Source: Mycolicibacterium iranicum
Lineage (GTDB): Bacteria; Actinomycetota; Actinomycetes; Mycobacteriales; Mycobacteriaceae
DNA: 50,588 nucleotides
NCBI RefSeq assembly: GCF_002101705.1
Contig: NZ_LQPC01000007.1
Coordinates: forward strand, 1 to 50,588
Direction of reading: 5' to 3'
Shown piece by piece: positions 16,600 to 24,981 of this stretch; positions within the stretch are counted from its first letter, which is position 1, and each line of letters begins with the position of its first letter. The notes below the pieces were generated by a model, which did not search any database, had not been told where the DNA came from, and saw nothing but the letters and a program-made list of their open reading frames with translations. The translations under genes were made by a program, and so were the position numbers.

Positions 16600-17943
16600 T
16601 TGATCGCGCTGTCCCGGATCTTCCGCAGAACTCCGTCGCTTCGGCAGCGGGTGGCGTTCACCAGCGCCATCGCGGGCGCGATCATCGTCGTCGTCGCCGG
16701 CACCGTGGTGTGGTTCGGCATCACCGACGCCTGGAACGAACGTCTGGATCGACGACTCGACGAGGCGGCGGGGTTCGTGATCCCGTTCCTGCCGCGCGGG
16801 CTCGACGAGATTCCGCCGTCCCCCAACGACCAGGACGTGGTGATCACCGTGCGCCGCGCAGACGGCCAGGTGGCGTCGAATTCGAATGTGGTTCTGCCCG
16901 AACTGGAACCGGGTTACGCCGACACCCAGGTCGACGGTGTGCGCTACCGCGTCCGCACGGTGGCGCTGTCCAACCCTCAGCCGATGTCTGTGGCCGTCGG
17001 CGCCACCTACGACGCGACGATCGCCGACATCAACAATCTGCACCGGCGCGTCCTCATCATCTGCGCGCTGGCGATCGGGGCGGCGACGGTCGGCGGCTGG
17101 GTGCTGGCCGCGTTCGCGGTCCGTCCGTTCAAGAAACTCGCGCAGCAGACCAGGGCGATCGATGCCGGTGACGAGGATCCCGACATCGACGTCCGCGGAG
17201 CCACCGAGGCCGTCGAGATCGCCGACGCCATCAAGGGACTCGTCGAGCGGGTGTGGGAGGAGCAGGACCGCACCAAGGCGGCACTGGCATCGGCCCGCGA
17301 CTTCGCGTCGGTGTCCGCGCACGAACTGCGTACCCCGCTGACCGCCATGCGCACCAACCTGGAGGTGCTCGCCACGCTGGACATGCCCGAGGAGAGCCGC
17401 GCCGAGATCGTCAACGATGTGATTCGCACACAGTCGCGGATCGAGGCGACCCTCGGTGCGCTGGAGCGTCTCGCCCAGGGCGAGCTGTCCACCGAGGACG
17501 ACCATGTGCCGGTGGACATCACCGAACTACTCGACCGGGCCGCGCACGACGCGATGCGCGTCTACCCCGAGCTCGACGTATCGCTGGTGCCCGCACCGAC
17601 GGTGATCATCGTCGGTCTGCCCGCCGGACTGCGCCTGGCCGTCGACAACGCGATCGCCAACGCCGTCAAGCACGGCGGCGCGTCGCGGGTGCAGTTGTCG
17701 GCGGTCAGCTCCCGCGATGGTGTCGAGATCGCGATCGACGACGACGGCGTCGGGGTTCCCGAAGAGGAACGAAAGGTTGTGTTCGACCGGTTCTCGCGGG
17801 GCTCGACGGCGTCACATTCAGGGTCCGGCCTCGGGCTCGCGCTCGTCGCCCAGCAGGCCGAATTGCACGGCGGAACTGCGTCTTTGGAGTCCAGCCCGTT
17901 AGGCGGAGCGCGCCTACTACTGCGCCTGCCCGGCCCGCGCTGA
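16600..17943 (+). CDS. prrB: Sensor histidine kinase PrrB
   Basis: This 447-residue membrane kinase starts at TTG 16600, with GAGG nine bases upstream. It has two membrane helices (about 18-41 and 151-174) flanking a roughly 110-residue extracytoplasmic sensor, then a HAMP region. The phospho-acceptor is His241 in SAHELRTPL. ATP-binding boxes follow: DNAIANAVKHG, DDDGVGVP and SGSGLGLAL. It phosphorylates PrrA, encoded just upstream in the same operon. Length and motifs match Rv0902c. Nothing is missing. Confidence 0.96.
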   Translation: MIALSRIFRRTPSLRQRVAFTSAIAGAIIVVVAGTVVWFGITDAWNERLDRRLDEAAGFVIPFLPRGLDEIPPSPNDQDVVITVRRADGQVASNSNVVLPELEPGYADTQVDGVRYRVRTVALSNPQPMSVAVGATYDATIADINNLHRRVLIICALAIGAATVGGWVLAAFAVRPFKKLAQQTRAIDAGDEDPDIDVRGATEAVEIADAIKGLVERVWEEQDRTKAALASARDFASVSAHELRTPLTAMRTNLEVLATLDMPEESRAEIVNDVIRTQSRIEATLGALERLAQGELSTEDDHVPVDITELLDRAAHDAMRVYPELDVSLVPAPTVIIVGLPAGLRLAVDNAIANAVKHGGASRVQLSAVSSRDGVEIAIDDDGVGVPEEERKVVFDRFSRGSTASHSGSGLGLALVAQQAELHGGTASLESSPLGGARLLLRLPGPR

Positions 17944-17950
17944 GCTTCGC

Positions 17951-18007
17951 CGAAACTGCATTCCGCGCGCGTGAATCGGCGTTTGCGCCGCGTGGAATGC
18001 AGTTTCG
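17951..18007. terminator. Long perfect-arm hairpin between convergent prrB and FKBP genes
   Basis: CGAAACTGCATTCC (17951-17964) is repeated inverted and without mismatch at 17994-18007. The pairing extends inward through GCGC with one G-U pair, giving roughly 18 pairs around a loop of about 20 bases. It fills the gap between two converging stop codons and lacks a T-tract, so it would act as a U-less bidirectional terminator or an mRNA-end stabiliser. Confidence 0.65.
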
Positions 18008-18011
18008 CGGT

Positions 18012-18374
18012 CTAGCGGGTGGCGAGCAGATCGATGACGAAGATGAGCGTCTTGCCCGACAGGCGGTGTCCGCCGCCGGCGGGACCGTAGGCCTGCTCGG
18101 GCGGGATCGTCAGCTTGCGCCTGCCGCCGACCTTCATGCCGGGGATTCCGTCCTGCCAGCCCTGGATCAGGCCGCGCAGCGGGAACTCGATCGATTCACC
18201 GCGATTCCACGAGCTGTCGAACTCCTCGCCGGTGTCGTACTCGACGCCGACGTAGTGCACCTCGACGTTGGCGCCGGGCACGGCCTCCGCGCCGTCGCCG
18301 ACCACGATGTCGTCGATCACCAACTCGGTCGGAGCTGGGCCGTCGGGGAACTCGATCTCGGGTTTGGTAGCCAT
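18012..18374 (-). CDS. FKBP-type peptidyl-prolyl cis-trans isomerase
   Basis: This 120-residue single-domain FKBP contains VEVHYVGVEYDTGEEFDSSW, FPLRGLIQGWQDGIPGMKVGGRRKLTIPPEQAYG and LIFVIDLL. These are the conserved active-site aromatic and hydrophobic residues (Tyr, Phe, Asp, Trp, Ile, Tyr, Phe). No signal peptide is present, so it should be cytosolic. It would catalyse prolyl bond rotation during folding. A minus-strand TAGGGT six bases before the ATG suggests leaderless transcription. It is divergent from the DUF2630 gene. Confidence 0.95.
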   Translation of the reverse strand: MATKPEIEFPDGPAPTELVIDDIVVGDGAEAVPGANVEVHYVGVEYDTGEEFDSSWNRGESIEFPLRGLIQGWQDGIPGMKVGGRRKLTIPPEQAYGPAGGGHRLSGKTLIFVIDLLATR

Positions 18375-18380
18375 CCGCCC

Positions 18381-18386
18381 ACCCTA
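18381..18386 (-). promoter_or_regulatory. -10 element TAGGGT of the FKBP gene
   Basis: The hexamer ends six bases before the ATG at 18374, as expected for a leaderless mycobacterial mRNA. No clear -35 is seen. Confidence 0.4.
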
Positions 18387-18426
18387 GACGCGGCCATCAC
18401 CGGCACGGCACTGCACACTGGTAGTC

Positions 18427-18675
18427 GTGGCTACAGATGACGACATTTTGCAGACAGTCAACGACCTCGTCGCCGAGGAGCGCGATCTGCGCGACAAGCT
18501 GCAGCATCGCGAGATCGAGGAATCCGAGGAACATCAGCGGCTGAAGGCACTCGAGGTGCAGCTCGACCAATGCTGGGATCTGCTGCGGCAGCGCCGCGCT
18601 CTGCGGGCCAGCGGCGGCGATCCGGACAGCGCGTCGGTGCGGCCCGAGGGCGAGGTCGAGGGCTACCTCGGCTGA
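18427..18675 (+). CDS. DUF2630 family small protein
   Basis: This 82-residue protein starts at GTG 18427. It is almost wholly helical and charged (DLVAEERDLRDKLQHREIEESEEHQRLKAL as a coiled-coil-like stretch), then LDQCWDLLRQRRALRASGGDP and a short acidic tail ending EGYLG. This matches DUF2630, represented near this place in M. tuberculosis by Rv0898c as I recall. It has no signal or catalytic motif. Function is unknown; it may be a small dimeric adaptor. Confidence 0.85.
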   Translation: MATDDDILQTVNDLVAEERDLRDKLQHREIEESEEHQRLKALEVQLDQCWDLLRQRRALRASGGDPDSASVRPEGEVEGYLG

Positions 18676-18753
18676 GCATCTGGACACTGACGGGGGTGCT
18701 GCCCTGCGGGCATGCTGGGGCCCCAGAGTCCTTCTGGCACAACGACTAGGTGA

Positions 18754-19347
18754 TCACCTGGGAGGGAGCGGCGGCAACGGCGCCGGGCCCGGCGGAAGGT
18801 TGACCCCGGGAGGCGGGGCGGTACCGGGCAGCGGCTGACCGAGTTGCTCCTGCGGTCGCTGACCAAGCATTCCGCCCTCCAACTGACCGGCGCGGTACAT
18901 GTCGATCCACCGCCCGAACCACTCACGACGGCTCACGTCGGCGTTCTCCGACCCGGGCGCCACGTCGAAGATGACGCCCTCGCCAGGCGCCGACGGGACG
19001 AGATACTGCGGGATTCCGTAGGCGTTGTTGAAGATGTTCAGGTTCGGGGGCGCACCCGGGCCGACGCCGGGCGCAGAAGGAACTTCGTTCTGTCCAAGCA
19101 CCGTGGCCGGATCCAATCCGGTAATCGACGGGATTCCGAAGGAGCCCGCGGCCGGTTGTCCTGTCTGCCCCAACACCGCGAGTCCATTCGGTCCCAGCGG
19201 TCCGAGCAACGGCAGCGACGGCCCCGCGGGGGGTGCGGGAATCGGGGCGGGGGGAGGCGTAAGCGGTTGTGCGGCAACGGTTCCGGAGGTGGCGAACGCA
19301 GCGGCGGCGAGCACCGACCCTATCGATACGGAAGAATGGCGCATCAC
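18754..19347 (-). CDS. Proline-rich exported protein linked to MspA-like porins
   Basis: This 197-residue protein has a signal sequence (about 1-26, ending TVAAQP). A Pro/Gly/Leu-rich segment (PPPAPIPAPPAGPSLPLLGPL) follows. A conserved-looking middle contains PNLNIFNNAYGIPQYLVPSAPGEGVIFDVAPGSE and REWFGRWIDMYRAGQLEGGMLGQ. The tail is proline-rich (PPGPAPLPPLPPR). It begins four bases after the stop of the upstream porin gene, so it is the last gene of a three-gene operon. I do not recognise a named family. It could be a periplasmic or outer-membrane partner of the porins, which is inference. Confidence 0.75.
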   Translation of the reverse strand: MMRHSSVSIGSVLAAAAFATSGTVAAQPLTPPPAPIPAPPAGPSLPLLGPLGPNGLAVLGQTGQPAAGSFGIPSITGLDPATVLGQNEVPSAPGVGPGAPPNLNIFNNAYGIPQYLVPSAPGEGVIFDVAPGSENADVSRREWFGRWIDMYRAGQLEGGMLGQRPQEQLGQPLPGTAPPPGVNLPPGPAPLPPLPPR

Positions 19348-19350
19348 GCC

Positions 19351-20061
19351 TCAGACCGCCTTCGTCACGCCGTAATAGGCAACGATATCGTCGTTGTCGG
19401 TGCTCGAACTCGTCATCGTCGCGTACGACCGGATGAACGATTGCCCGAGACACCCGTCGATCTTGACGTGAATGTCCTTCAGCGTGACCCGCACCGGGGC
19501 CTTCTTGAAGGACTTCTTGTTGACCGTGACGGTTTGGACGGTTCCCGGCCGCGGATGGAACTCCAGCACCCCCGTGACCGGGAACGAAATGCCGTCGATG
19601 AGCGGACTCACAAGTGTCGACCCTGTGGTCGAAGCACCCACACTTCCAATCAGCCGCATCTGTTTGAGTTCGATGCCACACCCGATCTGGTACCCGACCT
19701 CCAAAGTGCCCCCGGTCAATTCGGTGCTGCCGTCGCCGGTGACGTCACCACCGAACGTTCCCCCGACGAGATACTCGCGCGACGAGACAGCGGTGGTCAG
19801 CGGCGCGACGGGAAGCTGAGTCTCCTCCCCCGCCATCACCGACAACGTCCAGCCGTCCGGCGTGACGACGACGCTGGGCGGCGACGAGGCCACGATTCCG
19901 TTGTCGAGAGGCGGCGGCGTCACGCCGGGCGGCGGTGCACCGGCGGGCACAGCAGGCGGCGGCAACACCGGTCCGGGCGGCGCGGGCTGCGCCGAGGCTT
20001 GGTGCGGTGCAGCTAAGGCGAAGAGACACAGTCCGGCCAATGCCGCGAGGCGGGTCAACAT
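19351..20061 (-). CDS. MspA-family porin homologue A, divergent, with Pro-rich N-terminus
   Basis: This 236-residue protein has a signal peptide cleaved near residue 24 (ASA before QP) and a proline-rich linker to about residue 55. An MspA-like domain follows: TPDGWTLSVMAGEE, SSREYLVGGTFGG, GGTLEVGYQIGCGI and a C-terminal SFIRSYATMTSSSTDNDDIVAYYGV, which aligns with the TTYGEPW end of MspA. Two cysteines (IGCGI and DGCLGQ) are shared with the neighbouring copy but absent from classical MspA. The Asp-rich constriction loop (DDGDI) of MspA is not present. GAGAGGTACC before the ATG also precedes the other copy. An octameric outer-membrane channel is the family expectation. Confidence 0.85.
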   Translation of the reverse strand: MLTRLAALAGLCLFALAAPHQASAQPAPPGPVLPPPAVPAGAPPPGVTPPPLDNGIVASSPPSVVVTPDGWTLSVMAGEETQLPVAPLTTAVSSREYLVGGTFGGDVTGDGSTELTGGTLEVGYQIGCGIELKQMRLIGSVGASTTGSTLVSPLIDGISFPVTGVLEFHPRPGTVQTVTVNKKSFKKAPVRVTLKDIHVKIDGCLGQSFIRSYATMTSSSTDNDDIVAYYGVTKAV

Positions 20062-20107
20062 CGGTCCGGCGGTACCTCTCGTCTTAGGGTGCTTGGTAGA
20101 AGCGGCG

Positions 20108-20764
20108 TCAGACAACCTTGGTGACACCGAGGTAGGTGATGACGTCGTCGGCGTTGTCCGACGAACTGGTCAAGGTCGCATACGACCGGATGAACGACTG
20201 GCCTGCACACTGGTCCGTCTTGATCCGGACCCCGTCGATCGACACGCGGGTCGACTTGCCTTTGAACGTCTTCTTGTTGATCGGCACCGTCGTGACGGTG
20301 CCCGGCGACAGATACACCTTGCCCTGCAGGGTCACCGACAAGGCGAGCGTCGGGTCGTCCCCGAACGGCAGCGCGGGCGTGAAGCCGCCGCCCGGGTTGA
20401 CTTCCTGTTCGTCGGAGATGATGCCGCAACCGATCTGCGCGCCGACCTCCAACGTCCCACCGGTCAACGTCGTGGTTCCGTCACCGGTGATCGTCCCGGT
20501 GTAGGTGCCGCCGAACAGGTACTCCCGAGAGGACACGGCCGTCGTCAGCGGCGCAACCGCCTGCTGGGATTCGTTGCTCCCCACCACCTCGATGCGCCAC
20601 CCGTCCGGCGTCTCGAGGACACCGGGGGGACCCGACAGCACCGCGGCGTCGGGCGGGGGTGGCGACGGAAGGGGTACCGCAGGCGGCTGTGCCACAGCCA
20701 GCGGCGTCGCGGCCGCGGGAAGCGCCACGAGGGCGAGCGCCAAAGCGACGAAGCGGTTCTTCAT
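20108..20764 (-). CDS. MspA-family porin homologue B, tandem copy
   Basis: This is a 218-residue secreted protein with a signal peptide cleaved near residue 25 (AVA before QP). It has a short proline-rich tail, then the MspA-like fold with TPDGWRIEVVGSNES, SSREYLFGGTYTG, GGTLEVGAQIGCGI and SFIRSYATLTSSSDNADDVITYLGV. It clearly arose by duplication with its downstream neighbour; large blocks are identical (VAPLTTAVSSREYL). It differs by a GGGFTPALPFGDDPTL insertion. It leads the operon of two porins and the proline-rich protein. Confidence 0.86.
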   Translation of the reverse strand: MKNRFVALALALVALPAAATPLAVAQPPAVPLPSPPPPDAAVLSGPPGVLETPDGWRIEVVGSNESQQAVAPLTTAVSSREYLFGGTYTGTITGDGTTTLTGGTLEVGAQIGCGIISDEQEVNPGGGFTPALPFGDDPTLALSVTLQGKVYLSPGTVTTVPINKKTFKGKSTRVSIDGVRIKTDQCAGQSFIRSYATLTSSSDNADDVITYLGVTKVV

Positions 20765-20938
20765 GAAGGTGCAGGTACCTCTCTCGGCCGTCCCTCGACG
20801 TCCGTAACCAGGTGATCGCGAGCAGTATCAAGCAGATTGTTTGCCGACCAATGAATGCTCCCCAAACTTTCATTCCGCCGGCTGACTCCGGTCCGTTCCC
20901 CGCGATTCCGGTGCAGGTAATGGGCTACCTTACGTTGC
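20765..20938. other. Divergent intergenic region between porin operon and exported-protein gene
   Basis: These 174 bp hold the GAGAGGTACC ribosome site of the porin gene and a more AT-rich middle (around 20828-20875) with TTGTTTGCCGACC and CAAACTTTC stretches that could hold the two promoters. No convincing palindrome or complete -35/-10 pair was found by eye. Confidence 0.4.
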
Positions 20939-21529
20939 ATGTCCCGCGAGCACAGCCGAGACGAGTCGATTCACAGGTCGTCGGCGTTCGCGCGTTCCGC
21001 CGGGCGCGCAAGTGCGACTGTGGCTTGCGCCCTCGGGGTTGTCGTTGCGTTCGGCCCGGCGGTCGCGTTTGCTCAGCCCGTTGACGGCACAGCCTTCGAT
21101 CCCTTCGCCACGGCGGCGGGGCAGACGCCGGCGCTGCCGTCGGACCATGCGGATCCAGCCGCCGTTGCCGCGTGCCAGCAGTTCGCCGCGGTGCTACAGG
21201 GCACTTCGCTGTACTACGGGCAGTTCGCCGACGCGCTCGAAACCTATGAGGATCCCGACTACTCCACCCCGTCGATCAGCAGTGCCAATGTGCTGGGACG
21301 CACGGCGCTTCGGCAGGGCGCCGGTCTGACACTCAGCGCGGCCAATACACCGGGCCTCGCGCCCGACATCGCGGGCCCTATGCGGTCGTGGTCGCTGGGT
21401 GCCACCAAACTCCTGCTGAAGATGGGCCTGCGGACCTCTGGTGAAACTCTGAACCTCTCCGTGGCGGACCTCAACGCGGACGCCACGGCGGTCCAGACCG
21501 CTTGTGCCGCAGCCGGAACCCATGCGTGA
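20939..21529 (+). CDS. Exported protein of unknown function, helical, two cysteines
   Basis: This 196-residue protein has a charged N-terminus, a hydrophobic core (ACALGVVVAFGPAVAFA) and likely cleavage at about 45 before QPVDG. The mature part is Ala-rich and helical, with AVAACQQFAAVLQGTSLYYGQFADALETYEDPDY and SLGATKLLLKMGLRTSGETLNLSVADLNAD. Two cysteines, at about 85 and near the C-terminus, could form a disulphide. It resembles small Ala-rich exported proteins conserved in mycobacteria, but I know no function. Its stop overlaps the start of the oxidoreductase gene by 8 bp, indicating coupled expression. Confidence 0.75.
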   Translation: MSREHSRDESIHRSSAFARSAGRASATVACALGVVVAFGPAVAFAQPVDGTAFDPFATAAGQTPALPSDHADPAAVAACQQFAAVLQGTSLYYGQFADALETYEDPDYSTPSISSANVLGRTALRQGAGLTLSAANTPGLAPDIAGPMRSWSLGATKLLLKMGLRTSGETLNLSVADLNADATAVQTACAAAGTHA

Positions 21530-23081
21530 ACCTTTTCTCGACGCCGTCATAGTCGGGGGCGGGCACAACGGCCTCGTCGCAGCCGCGTACCTGGCGCGCG
21601 CGGGCCGGCGAGTTCGACTCCTCGAGCGTCTCGAACACGTCGGCGGCGCGGCGGTTTCGGCGCACCCTTTCGACGGGGTCGACGCCCGACTGTCGCGATA
21701 CTCGTATCTGGTCAGCCTTCTACCGCGGCGGATCGTCGACGACCTGGGAGCACGGGTACGGCTGGTACCGCGCCGCTTCTCCTCTTACACCCCCGACCCG
21801 ACCTGCGGCGGCCGGACAGGTCTGTTGATCGGGCCGGAGTCGACCTTCGGCGCGATCGGTGCTGCCGCTGACCAACGCGGCTTCGAGGACTTCTACCGCC
21901 GTAGTGCCCTGGTGACCTCCCGACTGTGGCCGACATTGGTCGAACCCCTGCGTTCTCGCTCGGAGCTTCGCGCCGCGGTGATCGCCGACGGCGGTATCGA
22001 CACCGCACGGGCGTGGCAGGCGATGATTGAGCACCCCATCGCTGAAGCGATCACCACGGCGGTGACCGACGACCTCGTGCGTGGCGTCATGGCGACCGAT
22101 GCGCTGATAGGCACGTTCGCCGCACTCGACGACGAATCCCTGCTTCAGAATCGATGTTTCCTCTACCACCTGATCGGCGGAGGCACCGGGGCGTGGGACG
22201 TGCCGATCGGCGGCATGGGGGCGGTCAGCGGCGCACTGGCCGCCGCCGCAACCGGATTCGGCGCCGAAATCGTTACCGGCGCTGATGTTTACGCGATCCA
22301 TCCCGACGGCGAGGTGCACTACCGTCACGGCGACACCGACCACAAGGTGGCCGCAGAGCATGTGCTCGCCAACGTCACACCTGCGGTCCTGGCACATCTG
22401 CTCGGAGAAACCGAGCCCGAGACCGCACCAGGCGCCCAGGTCAAGGTCAACCTGATGCTTCGGCGTCTGCCACGGCTTCGCGACCAAACCATCACACCGG
22501 AGCAGGCTTTCGGCGGAACCTTCCATATCAACGAGAGCTACCGCCAGCTCGACGCCGCCTACACCCGGGCTGCGTCCGGCTCGGTACCCAATCCCCTGCC
22601 GTGTGAGATCTACTGCCACACCCTGGCCGATCCCACGATCCTGTCGGAATCGCTTCGCGCCGCCGGCGCGCACACATTGACCGTTTTCGGCCTGCACACT
22701 CCACACAGCCTGGCGACGTCGGACACACCCGATCGCTTCCGCGACACCCTGACCTCCGCGGCGCTGACATCGCTGAACTCCGTTCTCGCCGAACCGATTC
22801 AGGACGTCCTGTGGCAGGACGCCGCCGGCCGTCTCTGCATCGAGACCAAGACGACCTCAGACCTCGAGGGTGCGCTCGGGATGACGAACGGCAACATCTT
22901 CCACGGCGCCCTGGCATGGCCTTTCGCCGAAGACGACGAGCCACTCGACACTCCGGCCCGTCGCTGGGGTGTGGCCACAGACCACGACCGAATCTTGTTG
23001 TGCGGTTCGGGTTCGCGGCGGGGCGGGGCGGTCTCCGGGATCGGCGGGCACAACGCGGCGATGGCTGTGCTGGGGGTGTGA
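21522..23081 (+). CDS. FAD-dependent oxidoreductase of the phytoene desaturase/amine oxidase type
   Basis: This 519-residue protein begins at ATG 21522 (MREPFLDAVIVGGG). VIVGGGHNGLVAAAYLARAGRRVRLLER is the FAD/Rossmann dinucleotide-binding motif with the Glu that binds ribose. GGAAVSA follows, and the C-terminal LLCGSGSRRGGAVSGIGGHNAA is the second FAD contact seen in carotenoid-desaturase-like enzymes. It corresponds to Rv0897c beside gltA2 in M. tuberculosis, as I recall. The substrate is unknown. An in-frame ATG at 21504 exists, but the start chosen gives the conserved N-terminus and an ATGCGTGA overlap with the upstream gene. Confidence 0.88.
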   Translation: MREPFLDAVIVGGGHNGLVAAAYLARAGRRVRLLERLEHVGGAAVSAHPFDGVDARLSRYSYLVSLLPRRIVDDLGARVRLVPRRFSSYTPDPTCGGRTGLLIGPESTFGAIGAAADQRGFEDFYRRSALVTSRLWPTLVEPLRSRSELRAAVIADGGIDTARAWQAMIEHPIAEAITTAVTDDLVRGVMATDALIGTFAALDDESLLQNRCFLYHLIGGGTGAWDVPIGGMGAVSGALAAAATGFGAEIVTGADVYAIHPDGEVHYRHGDTDHKVAAEHVLANVTPAVLAHLLGETEPETAPGAQVKVNLMLRRLPRLRDQTITPEQAFGGTFHINESYRQLDAAYTRAASGSVPNPLPCEIYCHTLADPTILSESLRAAGAHTLTVFGLHTPHSLATSDTPDRFRDTLTSAALTSLNSVLAEPIQDVLWQDAAGRLCIETKTTSDLEGALGMTNGNIFHGALAWPFAEDDEPLDTPARRWGVATDHDRILLCGSGSRRGGAVSGIGGHNAAMAVLGV

Positions 23082-23102
23082 GTTCCGTTGCGGGAACGAC
23101 GC

Positions 23103-23522
23103 TCAGGAGCGGTTGAGCTTGTCCAGCAGCGCCCGCAGCATCGTGAGGTCGTCGCCGGACAGCGCGGCCAGCGCTTCCGGAGCCGGGTCGTGCACGGTGT
23201 CGATCGCGGCGACGGCATCGCGGCCGGCGTCGGTCAGCGACACCACCTTGCACCGGCGGTTCGTCGGATCGACCTGCCGCACCACCAGGCCGCGATCCTC
23301 CAGATCGTTGACCGCGACGGTGGCGGCCGGTGCGTCCACGGTGGCGGCGTCGGCGATCTGCTTGACGGTCATCGGACGTCTACTCAGACGCATGAGGATG
23401 CGAATTCTGCTGAACGGCAATCCCGTTCGATCCACGACGGCCTTCTTCCACCCGTCGCGGTTATCGTGGACGAACGCAGCCAAGTCGGCCCAGACCTCGT
23501 CGGCGCGCGCGTCACGGGACAT
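23103..23522 (-). CDS. MarR-family transcriptional regulator
   Basis: This 139-residue winged-helix protein starts with MSRDARADEVWADLAAFV. Its DNA-binding part is MTVKQIADAATVDAPAATVAVNDLEDRGLVVRQ, followed by the wing VDPTNRRCKVVSLTDAG. The longer open frame upstream (to 23639) only overlaps the MFS gene and is not used. The start lies 11 bp inside the end of the MFS gene, so the two form an operon. It probably represses that operon through the TTGT/ACAA palindrome upstream of the MFS gene. Confidence 0.9.
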   Translation of the reverse strand: MSRDARADEVWADLAAFVHDNRDGWKKAVVDRTGLPFSRIRILMRLSRRPMTVKQIADAATVDAPAATVAVNDLEDRGLVVRQVDPTNRRCKVVSLTDAGRDAVAAIDTVHDPAPEALAALSGDDLTMLRALLDKLNRS

Positions 23523-24960
23523 GGGCAGCCAATTTCGGGGTGCCGGCCACCAGCGGGGCGAGTCGTTCGGCTGATCGCATCGCCGTGGGTGAGGTCGAGT
23601 AGAAGCCGAGAATGACGATCGCCACACCCAGGGCTGCACACACGAACCACAGCGGACGTGCGGCCGTCGCGAATTCCGCCCCCGCGGGACCCATCGCCCC
23701 GCCGGCGATCGAACCGCACAGAGCCACGCCGATACTCACGCCGACCTGCCGACTGGTCGACGTGACCGCCGACGCGGCTCCGGCGCGGTCGAGAGGCATT
23801 CCACTCACGGCGGCGTTGGTGACGGGCGCGTTGACCATCGCAAAGCCGATCCCGAACACCGCGAAGACGATCAGCAGCTCCCACACCGGGGTGGTGTCGG
23901 TGAGGAGGGTCAGCATCGTCGCCGCCAGGGCGATCAGCACACCGGAGCTCACCATCGACGGCCGTGCGCCGAACCGTCCCACCAGCCGTCCCGACAGCGG
24001 CGAGAAGACCAGGGCGCCAAGGGCAATCGGTAGGTAGATCAGGCCCGTGTGCATCGCGGAGAAACCGCGCTCGACCTGGAGGTACAGCGACATCATGAAC
24101 AGGAAGGCACTCCACGCGGCGAAGGCACTGACGGCGGTCACCGTTGCCGTGGCAAACGGGATACTGCGGAAGAAGCGAAGGTCCACGAACGGGTCCACAC
24201 GGCGGGACTCGTAACGCAGGAACAGGGCGAAGGCCAGCACCGCGGCCGTCCCGAAACCAACGACACGGGCGTCGGTCCAGCCCAGCACGGGACCTTCGAT
24301 GAGCGCGTAGACGACGCCGAACAGGAACAGCACAGCCAGCGCCTGCCCGACCGGATCGATGGAGCGCATCGTCGACGACCTGGACTCCGGCACGAAGACC
24401 TGGGTGAGCACGATGGCCAGCGCACAGATCGGCAGGTTGATCCAGAACACCGCCCGCCACCCGATGGATTCGATGAGCAGCCCACCGACGATGGGGCCGA
24501 GTGACATCGAGATGCCGACAACGCCGCCCCAGACGCCGAGCGCCCTGGCACGCTCTACCTTGCCGGTGAAGATCTGCGAAATAATGGACAATGCAACGGG
24601 ATTGAGCATCGAGCCGCCGATACCCTGCAGCAGCCGCGCCCCGATCAATACGTCGATGGTCGGAGCGAGGCTGCACGCCAACGACCCTAGGGCGAAGACG
24701 GCGAGCCCTATGTGGAACACCCGCCTGCGTCCGAACCGGTCACCGGTGGCGCCCGAGAGCATGAGCAGTGAGGCCAGCACCAAGGTGTAGATGTCGACCA
24801 CCCACTGCAGTTGCGCCGGGGTCGCCGACAGGTCGTCCCGGATCGAGGGGAGGGCGACGTTGACGATGGTCGCGTCCATCGAGACGATGAGCAGGCTCAG
24901 GCAGCAGGAGGCCAGGATGATGGCCTTGCGCCTGGGCGTCATCTCGGTGGTTGAGTTCAC
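23512..24960 (-). CDS. MFS drug:proton antiporter, 14-helix DHA2 type
   Basis: This 482-residue protein has around 14 hydrophobic helices. It carries motif A (GDRFGRRRVF), LDAT-type motif D1 (SMDATIVNVALPSI) in the first helix and motif C-like GPIVGGLLIESIGWRAVFWINLP. This is the EmrB/QacA-like family, which expels lipophilic drugs in exchange for protons. The start is GTG 24960, next to a CACAAT -10 candidate. The MarR regulator is the next gene in the operon, so induction by a transported compound is likely. Confidence 0.92.
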   Translation of the reverse strand: MNSTTEMTPRRKAIILASCCLSLLIVSMDATIVNVALPSIRDDLSATPAQLQWVVDIYTLVLASLLMLSGATGDRFGRRRVFHIGLAVFALGSLACSLAPTIDVLIGARLLQGIGGSMLNPVALSIISQIFTGKVERARALGVWGGVVGISMSLGPIVGGLLIESIGWRAVFWINLPICALAIVLTQVFVPESRSSTMRSIDPVGQALAVLFLFGVVYALIEGPVLGWTDARVVGFGTAAVLAFALFLRYESRRVDPFVDLRFFRSIPFATATVTAVSAFAAWSAFLFMMSLYLQVERGFSAMHTGLIYLPIALGALVFSPLSGRLVGRFGARPSMVSSGVLIALAATMLTLLTDTTPVWELLIVFAVFGIGFAMVNAPVTNAAVSGMPLDRAGAASAVTSTSRQVGVSIGVALCGSIAGGAMGPAGAEFATAARPLWFVCAALGVAIVILGFYSTSPTAMRSAERLAPLVAGTPKLAAHVP

Positions 24961-24967
24961 CTGACTA

Positions 24968-24981
24968 TTGTGAAACTACAA
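24968..24981 (-). promoter_or_regulatory. Candidate MarR operator overlapping the MFS promoter
   Basis: On the minus strand TTGTAGTTTCACAA is an imperfect palindrome (TTGT-N6-ACAA on either strand). It covers the likely -10 (CACAAT), which lies six bases from the GTG start. Location and size suit self-repression by the MarR protein encoded in the operon. Confidence 0.45.

Noticed and set aside
23103..24960. Equating the MarR gene with Rv0880
   Set aside because: Rv0880 in M. tuberculosis lies by the TrmH-like gene; this regulator is coupled to an MFS gene and may be a paralogue.
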